Origin: Planctomycetota bacterium
GTDB taxonomy: Bacteria; Planctomycetota; OFTM77
Length of the DNA: 64,000 nt
Direction of reading: 5' to 3'
NCBI GenBank assembly: GCA_029260795.1
Contig: JAJDCO010000098.1
Span: 62,001-126,000, forward strand
A model generated the notes under the pieces. The model did no database searches. It was not told the DNA's origin and saw only the letters and a list, made by a program, of their open reading frames with translations. This document shows, in pieces, positions 27,678 through 38,111 of the stretch (positions are counted from its first letter, which is position 1; every line of letters begins with the position of its first letter). A program made the position numbers and the translations under genes.

Positions 27678-29629
27678 GTGGGATTCCCTTCCGAAGCACG
27701 GAGCGGCACGCGAAGCTCGAACAGAGCGCCCGGGCCGTCCGCGGGCTCCCGCAACACCACGTCACCGCCGTGGGCGCGGGCGATCTCGCGGGCGATCGCG
27801 AGACCGAGCCCCGTGCCAGTGCTGCCGTTTCCGTTACCGGCTCCCGTCCAAAACGGCGCGAACACCGACTCGCGATCCTGCGGAGCGATCCCGGGTCCGA
27901 AGTCGCGGACACGCAGAACGAGCTCCTGCTCGTCGACGTCGAGATCGACCTCGACGCGCCCATCCTCGGCGCCATGGCGGACGGCGTTGTCGATCAGGTT
28001 CAGCGCCGCGCGACGGAATGCTTCCGCATCGATCGCGAGGGTCCCCTCGATTCCCGATGTCCGAAAAGTGTCGGCCGTCCCGGCCCGCTCGGCGAGAGCT
28101 TGCTCGAGGTCGGTCACCAGGCGAGCGGTGGGCGTCGGCTCGATGCGAAGCTCGGGCGAGCGACCGCGCTCGAGGCGCGAGAAATCGAGTAGGTCGTCCA
28201 CGAGACGTCGCAGCCGCTTCGCCTCGCGGTGAATCCAGTCGACGGTTCGCCGCTTCGACTCCGCGTCGGTCACCTTGTCCGTCACCAGATTTTCGGAGAG
28301 CAGCAGCAGCGAAGCGACGGGCGTGCGGAGCTCGTGGGAGGCACTCGCGACGAACGCGGTGCGCAAGACGTGCAGGCGTCGCTCGCGGGCGAGGGCGCGG
28401 GCGGCCAGGAGCGTCGTGAGGGCTACGAGCACACCGAGCACGACGAAGCCGCTGCGCAGCAGCATCAGCCGGCGGGCCTCCTCGCGGCGAGGGGCCTTCG
28501 GATCGCTGTGCCGGATCGCGAATGCGCGATCGCTGCCCGGCAGCCGCTCGGGTCGTCGGATGCGCTCACCGATCGGAGTGTCCCCTTCGAGCTCGAGCAC
28601 GAGATCGTCGCCGCCGAGTCGTTCGGGTGTGAGTCTGCTGCGCAGGGTGGCGAAGAACGCATCGGCATCGAGGAGCGACGTGCGAACCTGGTCGCCGAGG
28701 CGTCGCATGGCGAGGTGCGGGCCGGCCGGAGTCACGAGGCCGGGAATCGTCAGCAGACGCCAGCGCTCGCGCGGTGCCACCGGAAGCTCGCCGAGGCGCT
28801 CACGGAGGACGAGGAGCTGGAGTCGGTCGCGATGCGCGTCGAGCCGTGCGCGCTCGACCGGCGGCGCGATGTCGCGCAGGTGATCGAAGAGGAGCTGCCA
28901 GCTCAGTGACGTCATGAGCTGCACGGATCCTCGACGACTCTGGATCTTGGGGTGCGCTGCGGGCAACGCGAGGTCACCCGCCAACCATCGATCGACGAGG
29001 AGTCGTGCGAGATCGGCACGGGCGTTTCCTTCGAGCATCGGCGCCATCCGCAATCCGCTTCGGAGCAACGACGAGACGCCGTCGACGGCCTCGTCTCCGC
29101 GAAGCCCCGCGCGCAGGTGCTCCCACTGCTCATGCGCACCCTCGCGATGTCCGGCCCCGACGAGAAGCGCCAGCAGTCGACCGCGCGCGAGCCACTCGCC
29201 AGCCGCGTCGGGCGCTTTCTCGAGCGCATCGACGAGGAGCGCGGCGGCCCGTGGGGCATCGCCTTCTCGAAGATCGGCCTCTTCCGCCGCGGCCAGCAGA
29301 GCGCCGAACGCGCTCGCCGTGCCCGGAGGCACCGGCAGCTCGCGTGGCTCGGCGCTCTTCACGGGATCGAGCGGAGCCTCCTCGGTCCACTCCCAGGCTT
29401 CGCCTCGAGTCCCCGGTAGGCTCTCCGAATGCAGCAATCGATCCCAGGCTTCGACCACGGCATCCGCGGCGCGGCTGCCGAGCCGGCTCAACGCGAGCTC
29501 GCCACCGAGGTCGGGATCCGGGACGGCGAGGAAGGCGAAGGCGATCAGCGCGGTGGCGGCGGCGAGACCGGCGAGAGCGACGGACACCTCGCGGCCGCGG
29601 CTGCCGGTTCCGAGCGTCGTCGTGGCCAT
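27674..29629 (-). CDS. Membrane sensor histidine kinase with a helical extracytoplasmic domain
   Basis: Of 651 residues, helix one is at about 17-37 and helix two at about 390-412. The 350 residues between them are helical with tetratricopeptide-like character and form an unusual sensor. The dimerisation box is SASHELRTP with the phosphoacceptor H432. The N box (LIDNAVRHG) and G boxes (DFGPGIAP, GTGLGLAI) follow. The downstream gene is its response regulator. The signal is unknown. The diverging gene upstream is a secreted HEAT-repeat protein, a possible target. Confidence 0.95.
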   Translation of the reverse strand: MATTTLGTGSRGREVSVALAGLAAATALIAFAFLAVPDPDLGGELALSRLGSRAADAVVEAWDRLLHSESLPGTRGEAWEWTEEAPLDPVKSAEPRELPVPPGTASAFGALLAAAEEADLREGDAPRAAALLVDALEKAPDAAGEWLARGRLLALLVGAGHREGAHEQWEHLRAGLRGDEAVDGVSSLLRSGLRMAPMLEGNARADLARLLVDRWLAGDLALPAAHPKIQSRRGSVQLMTSLSWQLLFDHLRDIAPPVERARLDAHRDRLQLLVLRERLGELPVAPRERWRLLTIPGLVTPAGPHLAMRRLGDQVRTSLLDADAFFATLRSRLTPERLGGDDLVLELEGDTPIGERIRRPERLPGSDRAFAIRHSDPKAPRREEARRLMLLRSGFVVLGVLVALTTLLAARALARERRLHVLRTAFVASASHELRTPVASLLLLSENLVTDKVTDAESKRRTVDWIHREAKRLRRLVDDLLDFSRLERGRSPELRIEPTPTARLVTDLEQALAERAGTADTFRTSGIEGTLAIDAEAFRRAALNLIDNAVRHGAEDGRVEVDLDVDEQELVLRVRDFGPGIAPQDRESVFAPFWTGAGNGNGSTGTGLGLAIAREIARAHGGDVVLREPADGPGALFELRVPLRASEGNPT

Positions 29630-29826
29630 TCGTGCTCCGGTCTCTCCAGGTCGAGGGCACCTCGGAGGATGAGGCGCCTGACATGAACTGTACCGAGGGT
29701 CCGCGCCGGCTCAATGCTCCCGTGCCCGGAGTTTACATCGCGTTGACAACTTCTCGGGAGCGACACGCGAAGCTGGTGCGTCCGATGGGCCGTGAAAACC
29801 GCCACCTGAGTCCCTGAGGAGGACGA

Positions 29827-32538
29827 ATGATGCGACGTCTCGTGATCACCGCTGTGATGCTGACCTCGATGAGTCTGATGCCCGCGGGCGTCGCTGCGCA
29901 GGACGAAACTCTCGAGAGGGTTCGCGAGGAGATCGAGGCCCTCGAGCTCCAGTGGTCGCTCGACCGCGACAATGCTGCCTTCGAGAACCTCCTCGGAGAC
30001 CTGGCCGACCGGCTCGACGGATTCCAGCTCGACGCTCGCCTCGCCATCGCGCGCACTTTCTCGGAGCACTACCGCCGCATCGGTAACCTCGAATGGGCCA
30101 CGAAGATCATCGACTCACCACTCGGCCTGGTCGCGACTCCCGAGCAACAGGCGCAGTGGGAGGCGGCATTGAAGGGCCTCGGGCTGGAAGATGTCACCGA
30201 GGAGTTGCGGGGTCTCGGCGACGGCGAAGATGCGCTGAAGGACTTCGTGCGGGCGCACGTCGGTGGCGACCACCTCGAAGAGCTGCGCGCGTTGGGTCCG
30301 CGTGCCGTGCCGCACTTGGAGGAGCTCGCGCGAGAGTACCGATACCCGCCCAGGCTTGTGGGAGGAGGGGACCCGATCGTCGACCTGATGAGGGTGGCAC
30401 CCGAGCACGCGGCGCGGTTCCTCCTGAAGCAGATCGAGTCGAACGACGAGCTGTATCGTGTGCGCATCCTCGACGCGCTGCACAAGGCAGAGCTCTTCAA
30501 GCAGTACTTCGTGTGGGCCGACGGCCAGCCACCGCGCTGCTTGCTACCCGGTTGGCTGACACTCCTCGAGAAGCTGCTCGAAGAGCCCGAGTCTCTGAGG
30601 ACGACCTGGCTTCAGGTCGCGCTGCGGGACGTGATCGAGAGGGATGCGCTGACACCGCGCCTGCAAGAGCGCCTCACCGAGATGCTGTTGCAGGACTCCG
30701 ATCTCGCGGGCCACGTCTTGTGGTTGGTGCCGGAGGAGCCTGCTCTGGAATCGACCACGCCGCTGCTGGCCGCGCTGCTTCGGAGTGAGCAGCCGGCCTG
30801 GCGGCGAGCGGCGGCCGAGAGGCTGGTGTTTCATCCGGACGCCTCGGCGCTGCTCGACGTCGCCGACGATCCGGATGCCGAAGTGCGAGAGGCCGTGGCC
30901 CGGTCACTGGGAGACCGAGTGATTTGGACTCCGGTCTGGGAGCAGGCCCAGCTCCAAGGTCCGCGGAAACGTCAGATCGCTGCAGACGTTGACAGCCGAC
31001 AGCGTGAGATCCTCGTGCGTCTCGCACACGATCCGATCGAAGACGTCCGGGTCGCGGCTGCGGGTGCGCTCGTCGATGCGGCGGGGCAGGGAGTCGACGC
31101 GGCGATCTACATGGAGCTGCTGAAGGATCCGTCTCCGCGGGTTCGGCAATGTCTAGTGGATCTGGAGGACGTGCCGACTGACATCGCGGCCGAGGTGGCG
31201 CGTGCGCTGTCGCGGGACGAGGACCTCAACGTCGCCGTTCGGTTTCTTTCCCGGCGAACGAATCCGGCTTCGGGTGAGTGGGTGCTGCGGTATCTCGAGC
31301 CCGTTCTCTACGCGAGCTTCTCGCCGGACAGCGCTGTGTATGGGCCGGAGAGAGTCGGGAAGTGGAAGGTGGAGCTGAATGGCCCCCTGGATAGCGAGGC
31401 CCTCGATACTTCGACGGCCAAGGAGATCATCATCCGATTCGCCGTGCGCGATGGTGGGCGAGAGATCATCGAGCATGTGTTTTCCGGGTCGAAAAGTAGC
31501 TCGATCCGACTCTTCGTGGCGGACGTCCTGGCACAGTTCGACAAGGCGACTCTCCTGGCGTTCCTTCATCGGTCCGCCCCGAGCAGCTCGTTCGCTTGGT
31601 CGTGGGTCGCCGAGCATGCGGGCGAGGCGGGTCAGTCGGCACTTCGGAGCATCTTCGAGGACGCCGAGTTGGCGGCCGACATGCGACTGCTAGCGGCCGA
31701 GCTTCTTGCGCCGAATCTCGGAGCCGAAGATCTCGATCTCTTGTTCGGCTTGCTGCAAGATACTCGTTGGCCGGAGCGATTGACAAAGATCCTGTATCGC
31801 TTGCCGACTGCGTTGAAGAACCCGTTCATCCTTCGAGTGCTCGAGCGATCCGATCTGCCGGAGGAGGTCGTTGCACGCGCCGCACGGCAGTACACCGAGG
31901 GGCCGCTCGCACGAGAGATCGTGACCGCGATCCTCGAGCGTTGGCTCGATGTGTCGTGGCTCGAGGGTGAGCCTGTTGGCGCCCTAGCTCGGGCGGTCTT
32001 GTCCGCCACGATCCTCGAGCCGGAGCAGCGGGATGATGTGCTGCGGAAGGCTGTCTCGGTGCACCAGATCGACGCCGCTCTGAGACTCTTCCTCGAGCTT
32101 CGTGACGAGTCGGCGATACCCTTCATCGGGCAAGCGCTGCGTGAGGGACGGTGCTGGCAGACGGCGATCGACGTCTTGCGAGCCTTCAAGACGGATGCCG
32201 CCGTGGCAGCGCTGATCGAAGCGTTGGAGGGCGAGAGAGACCCGAAGCGCGTCAAGCGCATCCAGGAAGCGCTCGACTCCATTTGGTCGTTCCGCCAAGA
32301 GCGGCAGCGTTGGGAGAACGCGGATCAGCAGGCACCGACGCGGGAGTCGGCGCTCGGCGAGCTCTTGGCGTTGCTCGAGAAGGAAGACGATGCCATGCGG
32401 ATCGAAGTGATTCGAGGCATCGGTGCGCTCGGTGCGCGAGAAGCGATTCCGCGGTTGATTCCGTACCTGCGGAGTGAGAACGCCGGTGTGCGCGAGGCGG
32501 CCTCGAAGGCGCTCGAGCGGCTGTATGGGGAGGAGTGA
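29827..32538 (+). CDS. Secreted HEAT-repeat protein
   Basis: The 903-residue protein starts with a signal peptide (about 1-24, to GVAAQ). Many helical repeats follow, including SALLDVADDPDAEVREAVARSLGD and IEVIRGIGALGAREAIPRLIPYL near the C-terminus. HEAT repeats form a solenoid that binds other proteins. In planctomycetes exported HEAT proteins often occur with cytochromes or sulfatases, but none is adjacent. The gene is transcribed away from the two-component system. A TTGACA at 29743-29748 could be a -35 box, but no good -10 follows. Confidence 0.85.
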   Translation: MMRRLVITAVMLTSMSLMPAGVAAQDETLERVREEIEALELQWSLDRDNAAFENLLGDLADRLDGFQLDARLAIARTFSEHYRRIGNLEWATKIIDSPLGLVATPEQQAQWEAALKGLGLEDVTEELRGLGDGEDALKDFVRAHVGGDHLEELRALGPRAVPHLEELAREYRYPPRLVGGGDPIVDLMRVAPEHAARFLLKQIESNDELYRVRILDALHKAELFKQYFVWADGQPPRCLLPGWLTLLEKLLEEPESLRTTWLQVALRDVIERDALTPRLQERLTEMLLQDSDLAGHVLWLVPEEPALESTTPLLAALLRSEQPAWRRAAAERLVFHPDASALLDVADDPDAEVREAVARSLGDRVIWTPVWEQAQLQGPRKRQIAADVDSRQREILVRLAHDPIEDVRVAAAGALVDAAGQGVDAAIYMELLKDPSPRVRQCLVDLEDVPTDIAAEVARALSRDEDLNVAVRFLSRRTNPASGEWVLRYLEPVLYASFSPDSAVYGPERVGKWKVELNGPLDSEALDTSTAKEIIIRFAVRDGGREIIEHVFSGSKSSSIRLFVADVLAQFDKATLLAFLHRSAPSSSFAWSWVAEHAGEAGQSALRSIFEDAELAADMRLLAAELLAPNLGAEDLDLLFGLLQDTRWPERLTKILYRLPTALKNPFILRVLERSDLPEEVVARAARQYTEGPLAREIVTAILERWLDVSWLEGEPVGALARAVLSATILEPEQRDDVLRKAVSVHQIDAALRLFLELRDESAIPFIGQALREGRCWQTAIDVLRAFKTDAAVAALIEALEGERDPKRVKRIQEALDSIWSFRQERQRWENADQQAPTRESALGELLALLEKEDDAMRIEVIRGIGALGAREAIPRLIPYLRSENAGVREAASKALERLYGEE

Positions 32539-32991
32539 GGCGTTGCGGGGCGACGGGGCCGACAGCGTTGCGTGGGTCTTCTGAAGTATGCGGACGCGCG
32601 TGCCGCTTACTGCGCTCGCGGGTGCTTGGCCTTTGGCGTAAGCGTCCGCTCCTGTCCCGCTCGCTTCGTGCGCGGTTCTTCTTGGGGCGACTCCGTAGGG
32701 CGGGCGGCGCTTTGGTGACGCGTTGTGCGACCTTCTCTGTTTGGGCGGTTGTGCCGCTTACTGCGCTCGCGGGTTGTTGTCCTTGGCAAAGACCCGGCTC
32801 CTGTCCCGCTCGCTTCGTGCGCGGTTCTTTTTGGGGCGACTCTGTAGGGCGGGCGGCGCTTTGGTGACGCTTTGTGCGACCTTCTCTGTTTGGGCGGTTG
32901 TGCCGCTTACTGCGCTCGCGGGTTGTTGTCCTTGGCAAAGACCCGGCCCTTGTCCCGCTCGCTTCGTGCGCGGTTCTTTGCGCGCCACTTG
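32539..32991. repeat. Repeat family A: three tandem copies between convergent genes
   Basis: Copies begin at 32600, 32751 and 32900 with GTGCCGCTTACTGCGCTCGC. Spacer sequence differs from that at 26.6 kb, but the blocks CCGCTCGCTTCGTGCGCGG are the same. The repeats fill the gap between the HEAT gene and the end of the RiPP exporter operon. No gene is seen. Confidence 0.88.
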
Positions 32992-35976
32992 CTACGAGGG
33001 TTGCGGGCCGGACGGGGGGCGGACGTCTTTCTGGGGCACGCTTCCCGGAGCAGTTGCCAGGGCAGGCTCCTTCTCGAGGAGCTGGCGCTTGGCGAGGCGG
33101 TAGAAGAGGCCTTCGGCGCGCATGAGCTCTTCGTAGGTGCCGGACTCGACGAGCTGGCCGTCGTGCAGGCACAGGATGCGGTCGGCGTCTTGGATCGTCG
33201 AGAGGCGATGGGCGATCACGATGCGAGTGGCTTTCAGCTCGGCCACGCTCTTGGTGACGATCTCCTGCGTTCGGTTGTCGAGGGCGCTCGTTGCTTCGTC
33301 GAAGAAGAGGATCTGCGGGCGATGCACGAGCGCGCGTGCGATCTGTAGGCGCTGCTGCTGCCCGCCAGACAGGCCGCCGCCGCCTTCGGTCAGCACGGTC
33401 TGCATGCCCATCGGGAAGCTCTTCACGTCGTCCTCGAAGCCGGCGCGTCGCGCGGCCTCCCAAGCATCGTCCAGTGTCAGGGTGGCGCTCGTGCCGACGA
33501 TGTTCGTGAAGATGTCTCCCGGCAGGAGCTTCCCACTTTGGAGGACGACACCCAGCTGGCGGCGCACCTCGCTCAGGTCGAGGAGACCCAGGTCTTGCTC
33601 GTCGTAGGCCACCGATCCCGACTCCGGCGTCTCGAAGCCGAGCATCAGTCGGAACAACGTCGACTTTCCGCTCCCCGACGGACCCACCAACGCCACGAAC
33701 TCGCCGGGCTTCACCTCGAACGAGACGTCGTGCAAGATCCGAGGACCCTCTTCCGAGTAGCGGAACGAGACTCGCCGAACGTCGAGTCGCCCGCTCAGCT
33801 CACCCGGATCCCTTCGTCCCGCATCGCTCTCCACGGGCTCGGCGAGCACCGGGCGCAGGCGATCCCACAGCGGCACCATCACCAGCAGCGGCACGGCCAG
33901 CGAGCCGGCGGCCAGGACCGCGCCCAGCAGGTTGGCGAAGGCCGCGCTGAATCCGACGTAGTCGCCGATCGAGAGGCCTTCGGGCTTCGCTCGGACCACG
34001 ACCGCGAACAGCGCCATCGTGCACAGGATCGGGAACGTGCCCTGGAAGATCTCGAGGCGGTTGCGCACGACCGTGCTGCGATAGCCGTCTTGGCTGCTGC
34101 GATAGAAATCCTCGCTCCAGTGCGCGAAGGCACGGCTTTCGGCCCCGGCGACGCGCAACTTGGCGACGCCTTGGAAGAGCTGCAGCAAGAGCCCCGACAA
34201 CCGCCCGCGCGTCTCCGCCAGAGGTCGCTGCCAGCGGACGATCGCACGTCCGCAGAGCGCGACGAACAGCAGGGACACGACCAGCAGCAGCGCCGCGATC
34301 AGGGCGAGGCGACCGCTGTAGTACCAGAGCAAGGCGAAGCTCGAGAAACCGAAGACCGCGCTCGTCAAAGCGGAGACGACGGTCGTCGACAGCATCTGCC
34401 GCGCTTGATCGACTCCGAGGCAACGCTGCGTCAGATCACCCGCCGAGTAGCGCGAAAAGAACTCGACCGGCAGCTTGAACAGGCGGTCCCAGACCGCCGT
34501 CTGCACGTCGTTCGCCGAGCGGCTCTGCACACGGAGCAGCGCCCGGCCTTGCACGATGCGAAACCCCGCGCTCGCCACGGCCGCCACGATCAAGCCGATC
34601 GCGAGGTGGGCGAGCTGCAGACGATCCGCGCCGGGAATGATGCGATCGATCAACAGGCCACTCGCCCAGGGTGCGAAGAAACCAGTCACCCCGAGCAGCA
34701 GACCCAGACCCGCCACGCGTCCGAGGTCGCGCCTCGCGCCGACGAGTCCGAAGCGGAGCAGGCCGCCACCCGAGACCGGCTCGGCCGGGAGCGCACGATA
34801 GAACGACAAGGCGCGCGGCTCCAGCTCGTCGGCGATGTCCTTCGTGACCGTCTCGGGCTGCGTGGATCCGCACGCATGCAGCTCGTTGTGACCGGCCCGG
34901 GGCAGCAGGGCGACGGGCTCGCGCTTCGATCCTCGGAAGGCGACGAGTGGACCGTGATCATCCTCCCACCACGCGTCTCGGAGGATGACCTCTCGGCAAG
35001 GAATGCCTGAGGCCGCCGCCAGCCGCTGGGCGCGCTCGCGAGGGTCCTTGACCGCCGAACGGTTGGGGCTGAGGTGAAGTCCCGAGGCCGCTGCTGCGAT
35101 CTCGCAGGCATGACGGACGGGATCTTCCGCCGACGAGATCGGCGCGGACGCGACGCGGCCCAACAGACTCGCCAGTCGATCACAGGCGCGGCCGAGGCGA
35201 GTCCGGTCTTGGCGGCGACGGGCTTCCGAGCGCGTGAGGGCGGCTTGCTCGTGCTCCTCGGCCAGGAAGGCCGCTCCGCGCAGTGCGCGGCGCTGTATGC
35301 TTGGCCAGCGCGTGGATGCGGCCGGCCCACAGACGCGACTCGTCTCCACCATGCGGACGGAACCGCTCGTCACCTCGACTCCGAGGCCGCGCACGACCGG
35401 GATCCAGATCTCGGCTTCGTCGGCCTCGAACGGGACTCGATTCGCAACCGTCCCGGCACCGCCCGGAGAGACGATCAGCCAGGCCAAGGGCTCGGACGTC
35501 GTGATGCGTGTCGGAGTCTTCACTGCCAGCTCGGCGCCGATCGCCAACGCCGTGGTGTCGTGATGGCTCGTGACGACGAGGGCTCTTCCGAGGCCGCCGA
35601 ACCAGCGCTCGAGAGCCGATTGCCAGCTGGGGGGCGGGGGAGCGTCGGTGAAAAGGGGAAGCGAGGCGATCGGGAGGCAGCGAATCCGCGTGTCCGCGAG
35701 GCCGGCGGCGATGGCAGACCAGGTGCCGGCCCGTCCGAACCCGAAGAGGAGGTCGCCCGCCAGGACCGTCAGGAGCGGTGAGCGCACGCCGGCATCCTGG
35801 GCGTCGTCACGAATCAGGAAGACGTCGACACCGCCCGACTCGACCCAATAGACGAGGCTCGGATCGTCCAGCCGCACCGGGTCGCCGTTCCGGCAAGTGA
35901 AGCACTCGCCGGACCGGAAGGTGTCGACGATGCTCGGAATGTCAGCCGGCCGTGACGAGCCGTTCGTAGGCGCCAT
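32992..35976 (-). CDS. NHLM-type ABC exporter without peptidase domain
   Basis: The protein has 994 residues. The first 390 or so form a regulatory region resembling a cyclic-nucleotide-like fold followed by a variable linker. A six-helix transmembrane domain lies at about residues 410-690. The ATPase domain follows with the P-loop GPSGSGKST (Lys771), signature LSGGQQQRL and Walker B ILFFDEAT. Two-exporter arrangements (one with C39, one without) are the mark of NHLM systems, which move Nif11- or nitrile-hydratase-leader peptides. The start overlaps the end of the C39 exporter gene by 35 bases. It is the last gene of the three-gene export operon. Confidence 0.9.
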   Translation of the reverse strand: MAPTNGSSRPADIPSIVDTFRSGECFTCRNGDPVRLDDPSLVYWVESGGVDVFLIRDDAQDAGVRSPLLTVLAGDLLFGFGRAGTWSAIAAGLADTRIRCLPIASLPLFTDAPPPPSWQSALERWFGGLGRALVVTSHHDTTALAIGAELAVKTPTRITTSEPLAWLIVSPGGAGTVANRVPFEADEAEIWIPVVRGLGVEVTSGSVRMVETSRVCGPAASTRWPSIQRRALRGAAFLAEEHEQAALTRSEARRRQDRTRLGRACDRLASLLGRVASAPISSAEDPVRHACEIAAAASGLHLSPNRSAVKDPRERAQRLAAASGIPCREVILRDAWWEDDHGPLVAFRGSKREPVALLPRAGHNELHACGSTQPETVTKDIADELEPRALSFYRALPAEPVSGGGLLRFGLVGARRDLGRVAGLGLLLGVTGFFAPWASGLLIDRIIPGADRLQLAHLAIGLIVAAVASAGFRIVQGRALLRVQSRSANDVQTAVWDRLFKLPVEFFSRYSAGDLTQRCLGVDQARQMLSTTVVSALTSAVFGFSSFALLWYYSGRLALIAALLLVVSLLFVALCGRAIVRWQRPLAETRGRLSGLLLQLFQGVAKLRVAGAESRAFAHWSEDFYRSSQDGYRSTVVRNRLEIFQGTFPILCTMALFAVVVRAKPEGLSIGDYVGFSAAFANLLGAVLAAGSLAVPLLVMVPLWDRLRPVLAEPVESDAGRRDPGELSGRLDVRRVSFRYSEEGPRILHDVSFEVKPGEFVALVGPSGSGKSTLFRLMLGFETPESGSVAYDEQDLGLLDLSEVRRQLGVVLQSGKLLPGDIFTNIVGTSATLTLDDAWEAARRAGFEDDVKSFPMGMQTVLTEGGGGLSGGQQQRLQIARALVHRPQILFFDEATSALDNRTQEIVTKSVAELKATRIVIAHRLSTIQDADRILCLHDGQLVESGTYEELMRAEGLFYRLAKRQLLEKEPALATAPGSVPQKDVRPPSGPQPS

Positions 35977-38107
35977 GCTTTGCCATCAGCTCTTCGTGAG
36001 TGCCTCGCTCGACGACGTGGCCGCGCTCGAGCACGACGATCTCATCGCAGTCCCGGATCGTGGAGAGCCGGTGGGCGACGATCACGCACGTGCAGCCGCG
36101 GCGGCGCAGGTGTCGATCGACGAGGCGTTCGGTTTCGGGGTCCAGGGCACTGGTGGCCTCGTCGAGCACGAGGATCTTGGGATCGGCGACGAGCGCACGA
36201 GCGATCTCGAGTCGCTGCGCTTCACCGCCGCTGAAGTTGCGTCCGCCTTCCTCGACCACGCTCTCGAAAGCGCCGGGTCGCGCTTGGATGGCGTCCTCGA
36301 TGCAGGCATCGTGTGCAGCGGCTTGGAGGCGAGGATCCGGGATGGTGGCGTCCCAGAGCGTGAGGTTCTCTCGGATCGTACCGCCGAACAGGACGACGTC
36401 TTGGTCGACGTGGGCGACGGCTTCCGTGATGCGGGCGCGCGGGACGGCCGCGCGCGCCTTGCCATCGAGGAGCACCCGACCCGACCACGGCTCGACCAGT
36501 CCGCAGATGATCTTGCCGACCGTCGACTTGCCACTGCCCGAAGCGCCCACGAGTGCGACGCGACGGCCCGGCTCCAGCTTCAGGGAGAATCCCTCGATCA
36601 AAGGCGGCTCGCAGCGGTTGTAGCCGAAGGTCAGCCCGTCGAGCTCCAAGGCGCCTCGCAAGGGGGGAGCGTCGTCGGCCGGCTCCGAGTCACGATCCAA
36701 CCCCGGATCGAGCGGGTAGCTCAGCACGTCGTCGATGCGCGTCATGTTGCCGTCCATCAGCTGGATTTCGGCTGCCTGTCCGACGAAGAGATTCAGCGGC
36801 CCGAGGAAGCCTTGCACGAGGTAGTGGAAGGCCACCAAGCTGCCGAGCGTCAAGCTGCCTGCCATCACCTCGAGCCCACCGAGCCCGAGGATGGCAGCCG
36901 AGTTCAGCACGCTGAGCAGCGGGGGAACGGCATCGAGGAAGACCGTGGCGCGGCCGAGCTCTTGCTCGCTACGGAACACCTTGGCCTGGAAGCCGAGGAT
37001 GCGCGCCAGCAGGCTGGGCGCGGTGCCAGTGGCCTTGAGCGTCTCGACGATCTGGATGCCGCCGGCCGCGGCCGCGACCAGCTTGCCCTGGTCCTGCAGC
37101 AGCTTGCTGTTGCCGTCCCGTCGGATGCGCGAGATCGCTTGCATGGCCAGGAGGTTCAGTCCACCGACCACCATCGCGACCACGGCCAGTGGCACGCTGT
37201 AGGTCAGCATCAAGCCCGCGTAGAACAAGAGCGTGACGAGCTGGATGAAGGACAGCGTGAAGCGCCTCGCCAGGTAGTCGGCGATCACGTCGTTGCTCTC
37301 GACGCGGGAGGCGATGTCGCCGGCGTAGCGCTGCTGGAAGAAGTCGACGGGCACTCGCAGGACGTGCCAAAGGAATCGAGCCGAGGCCGCCAGCGACAGG
37401 CGCAGCTGAAGGCGAGTCGCCACCCTGAGCTGAAGCCACTTCAAGAGCAAGTGCACGACGCCGGTGACGGCCATCGCGACCATCAAGGGCATCAGCCAAT
37501 CGGAGCGGCCGCGCAGGAGCACGTCGTCCACGAATATGCGGCTGAACGTCGGCACCACCAGACCCGGCACCACCAGGAACAGTCCGGCGAATATCAGGAA
37601 GGCCAGGGCGCCCGGCACGTCGGTCAGCCGTCTCGCCAGGCCTCGCCAGATGCTCGGTCGGTGCCCCTTCTTCTCGAAGCTCTCGCCCGGTTGGAGCTGC
37701 AGCACGATACCGGTGAATGAGCCATCGAACTCGGCATGCGTCACCTTCACCCGGCCGCGCGCGGGATCGTTGAGCAGGACGTGTTGCTTCGTGATCCCCT
37801 CGACCACCAAGAAGTGGTTGAAGTTCCAGAACACGATGAAGGGGGGCTCCAGCGAGCGCAGCCCGACCGGCTCCATGCGATAGCCTTGGCAGGTGAGGCC
37901 GTAGCTCTCGGCCGCCTTCACCAGGCTGCTCGCCTTGCTGCCGTCTCGCGAGACGCCGCACGCGACCCGCAGCTCTTCCAGCGGGATCCAGCGTCCGTAG
38001 TGGGCGAGCACGATGCCGAGCGCCGCCGCACCGCACTCGACGGCCTCCATTTGGAGCACCGTCGGAGTCTTGACGGGATGGGGGCGAGTCGTCGTTCGAG
38101 TCAGCAC
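35942..38107 (-). CDS. NHLM-type ABC exporter with C39 leader peptidase
   Basis: The 721 residues have three modules. The C39 peptidase has C25 (ECGAA), H98 (NHFLVVEG) and D114 (NDPA) in the right order. The transmembrane domain covers about residues 155-440. The ATPase has GASGSGKST, a signature NFSGGEAQRLEIARAL and Walker B ILVLDEAT. The peptidase cuts precursor peptides after a double glycine during export. The only such leader in the window is the Nif11-type precursor at 39668, whose leader ends ISGG. Start and neighbour spacing (about 5 bases after the HlyD gene) show one operon. Confidence 0.94.
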   Translation of the reverse strand: MLTRTTTRPHPVKTPTVLQMEAVECGAAALGIVLAHYGRWIPLEELRVACGVSRDGSKASSLVKAAESYGLTCQGYRMEPVGLRSLEPPFIVFWNFNHFLVVEGITKQHVLLNDPARGRVKVTHAEFDGSFTGIVLQLQPGESFEKKGHRPSIWRGLARRLTDVPGALAFLIFAGLFLVVPGLVVPTFSRIFVDDVLLRGRSDWLMPLMVAMAVTGVVHLLLKWLQLRVATRLQLRLSLAASARFLWHVLRVPVDFFQQRYAGDIASRVESNDVIADYLARRFTLSFIQLVTLLFYAGLMLTYSVPLAVVAMVVGGLNLLAMQAISRIRRDGNSKLLQDQGKLVAAAAGGIQIVETLKATGTAPSLLARILGFQAKVFRSEQELGRATVFLDAVPPLLSVLNSAAILGLGGLEVMAGSLTLGSLVAFHYLVQGFLGPLNLFVGQAAEIQLMDGNMTRIDDVLSYPLDPGLDRDSEPADDAPPLRGALELDGLTFGYNRCEPPLIEGFSLKLEPGRRVALVGASGSGKSTVGKIICGLVEPWSGRVLLDGKARAAVPRARITEAVAHVDQDVVLFGGTIRENLTLWDATIPDPRLQAAAHDACIEDAIQARPGAFESVVEEGGRNFSGGEAQRLEIARALVADPKILVLDEATSALDPETERLVDRHLRRRGCTCVIVAHRLSTIRDCDEIVVLERGHVVERGTHEELMAKHGAYERLVTAG

Positions 38108-38111
38108 GCCG

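Noticed and set aside
26637-28232. Open frame of 531 codons starting in repeat A and running opposite the regulator and kinase
   Set aside because: Its first part is the repeats read as codons, and the rest is antisense to the two-component genes.
33538-35010. Open frame of 490 codons opposite the exporter
   Set aside because: Antisense shadow of the ABC exporter with its ATPase motifs.
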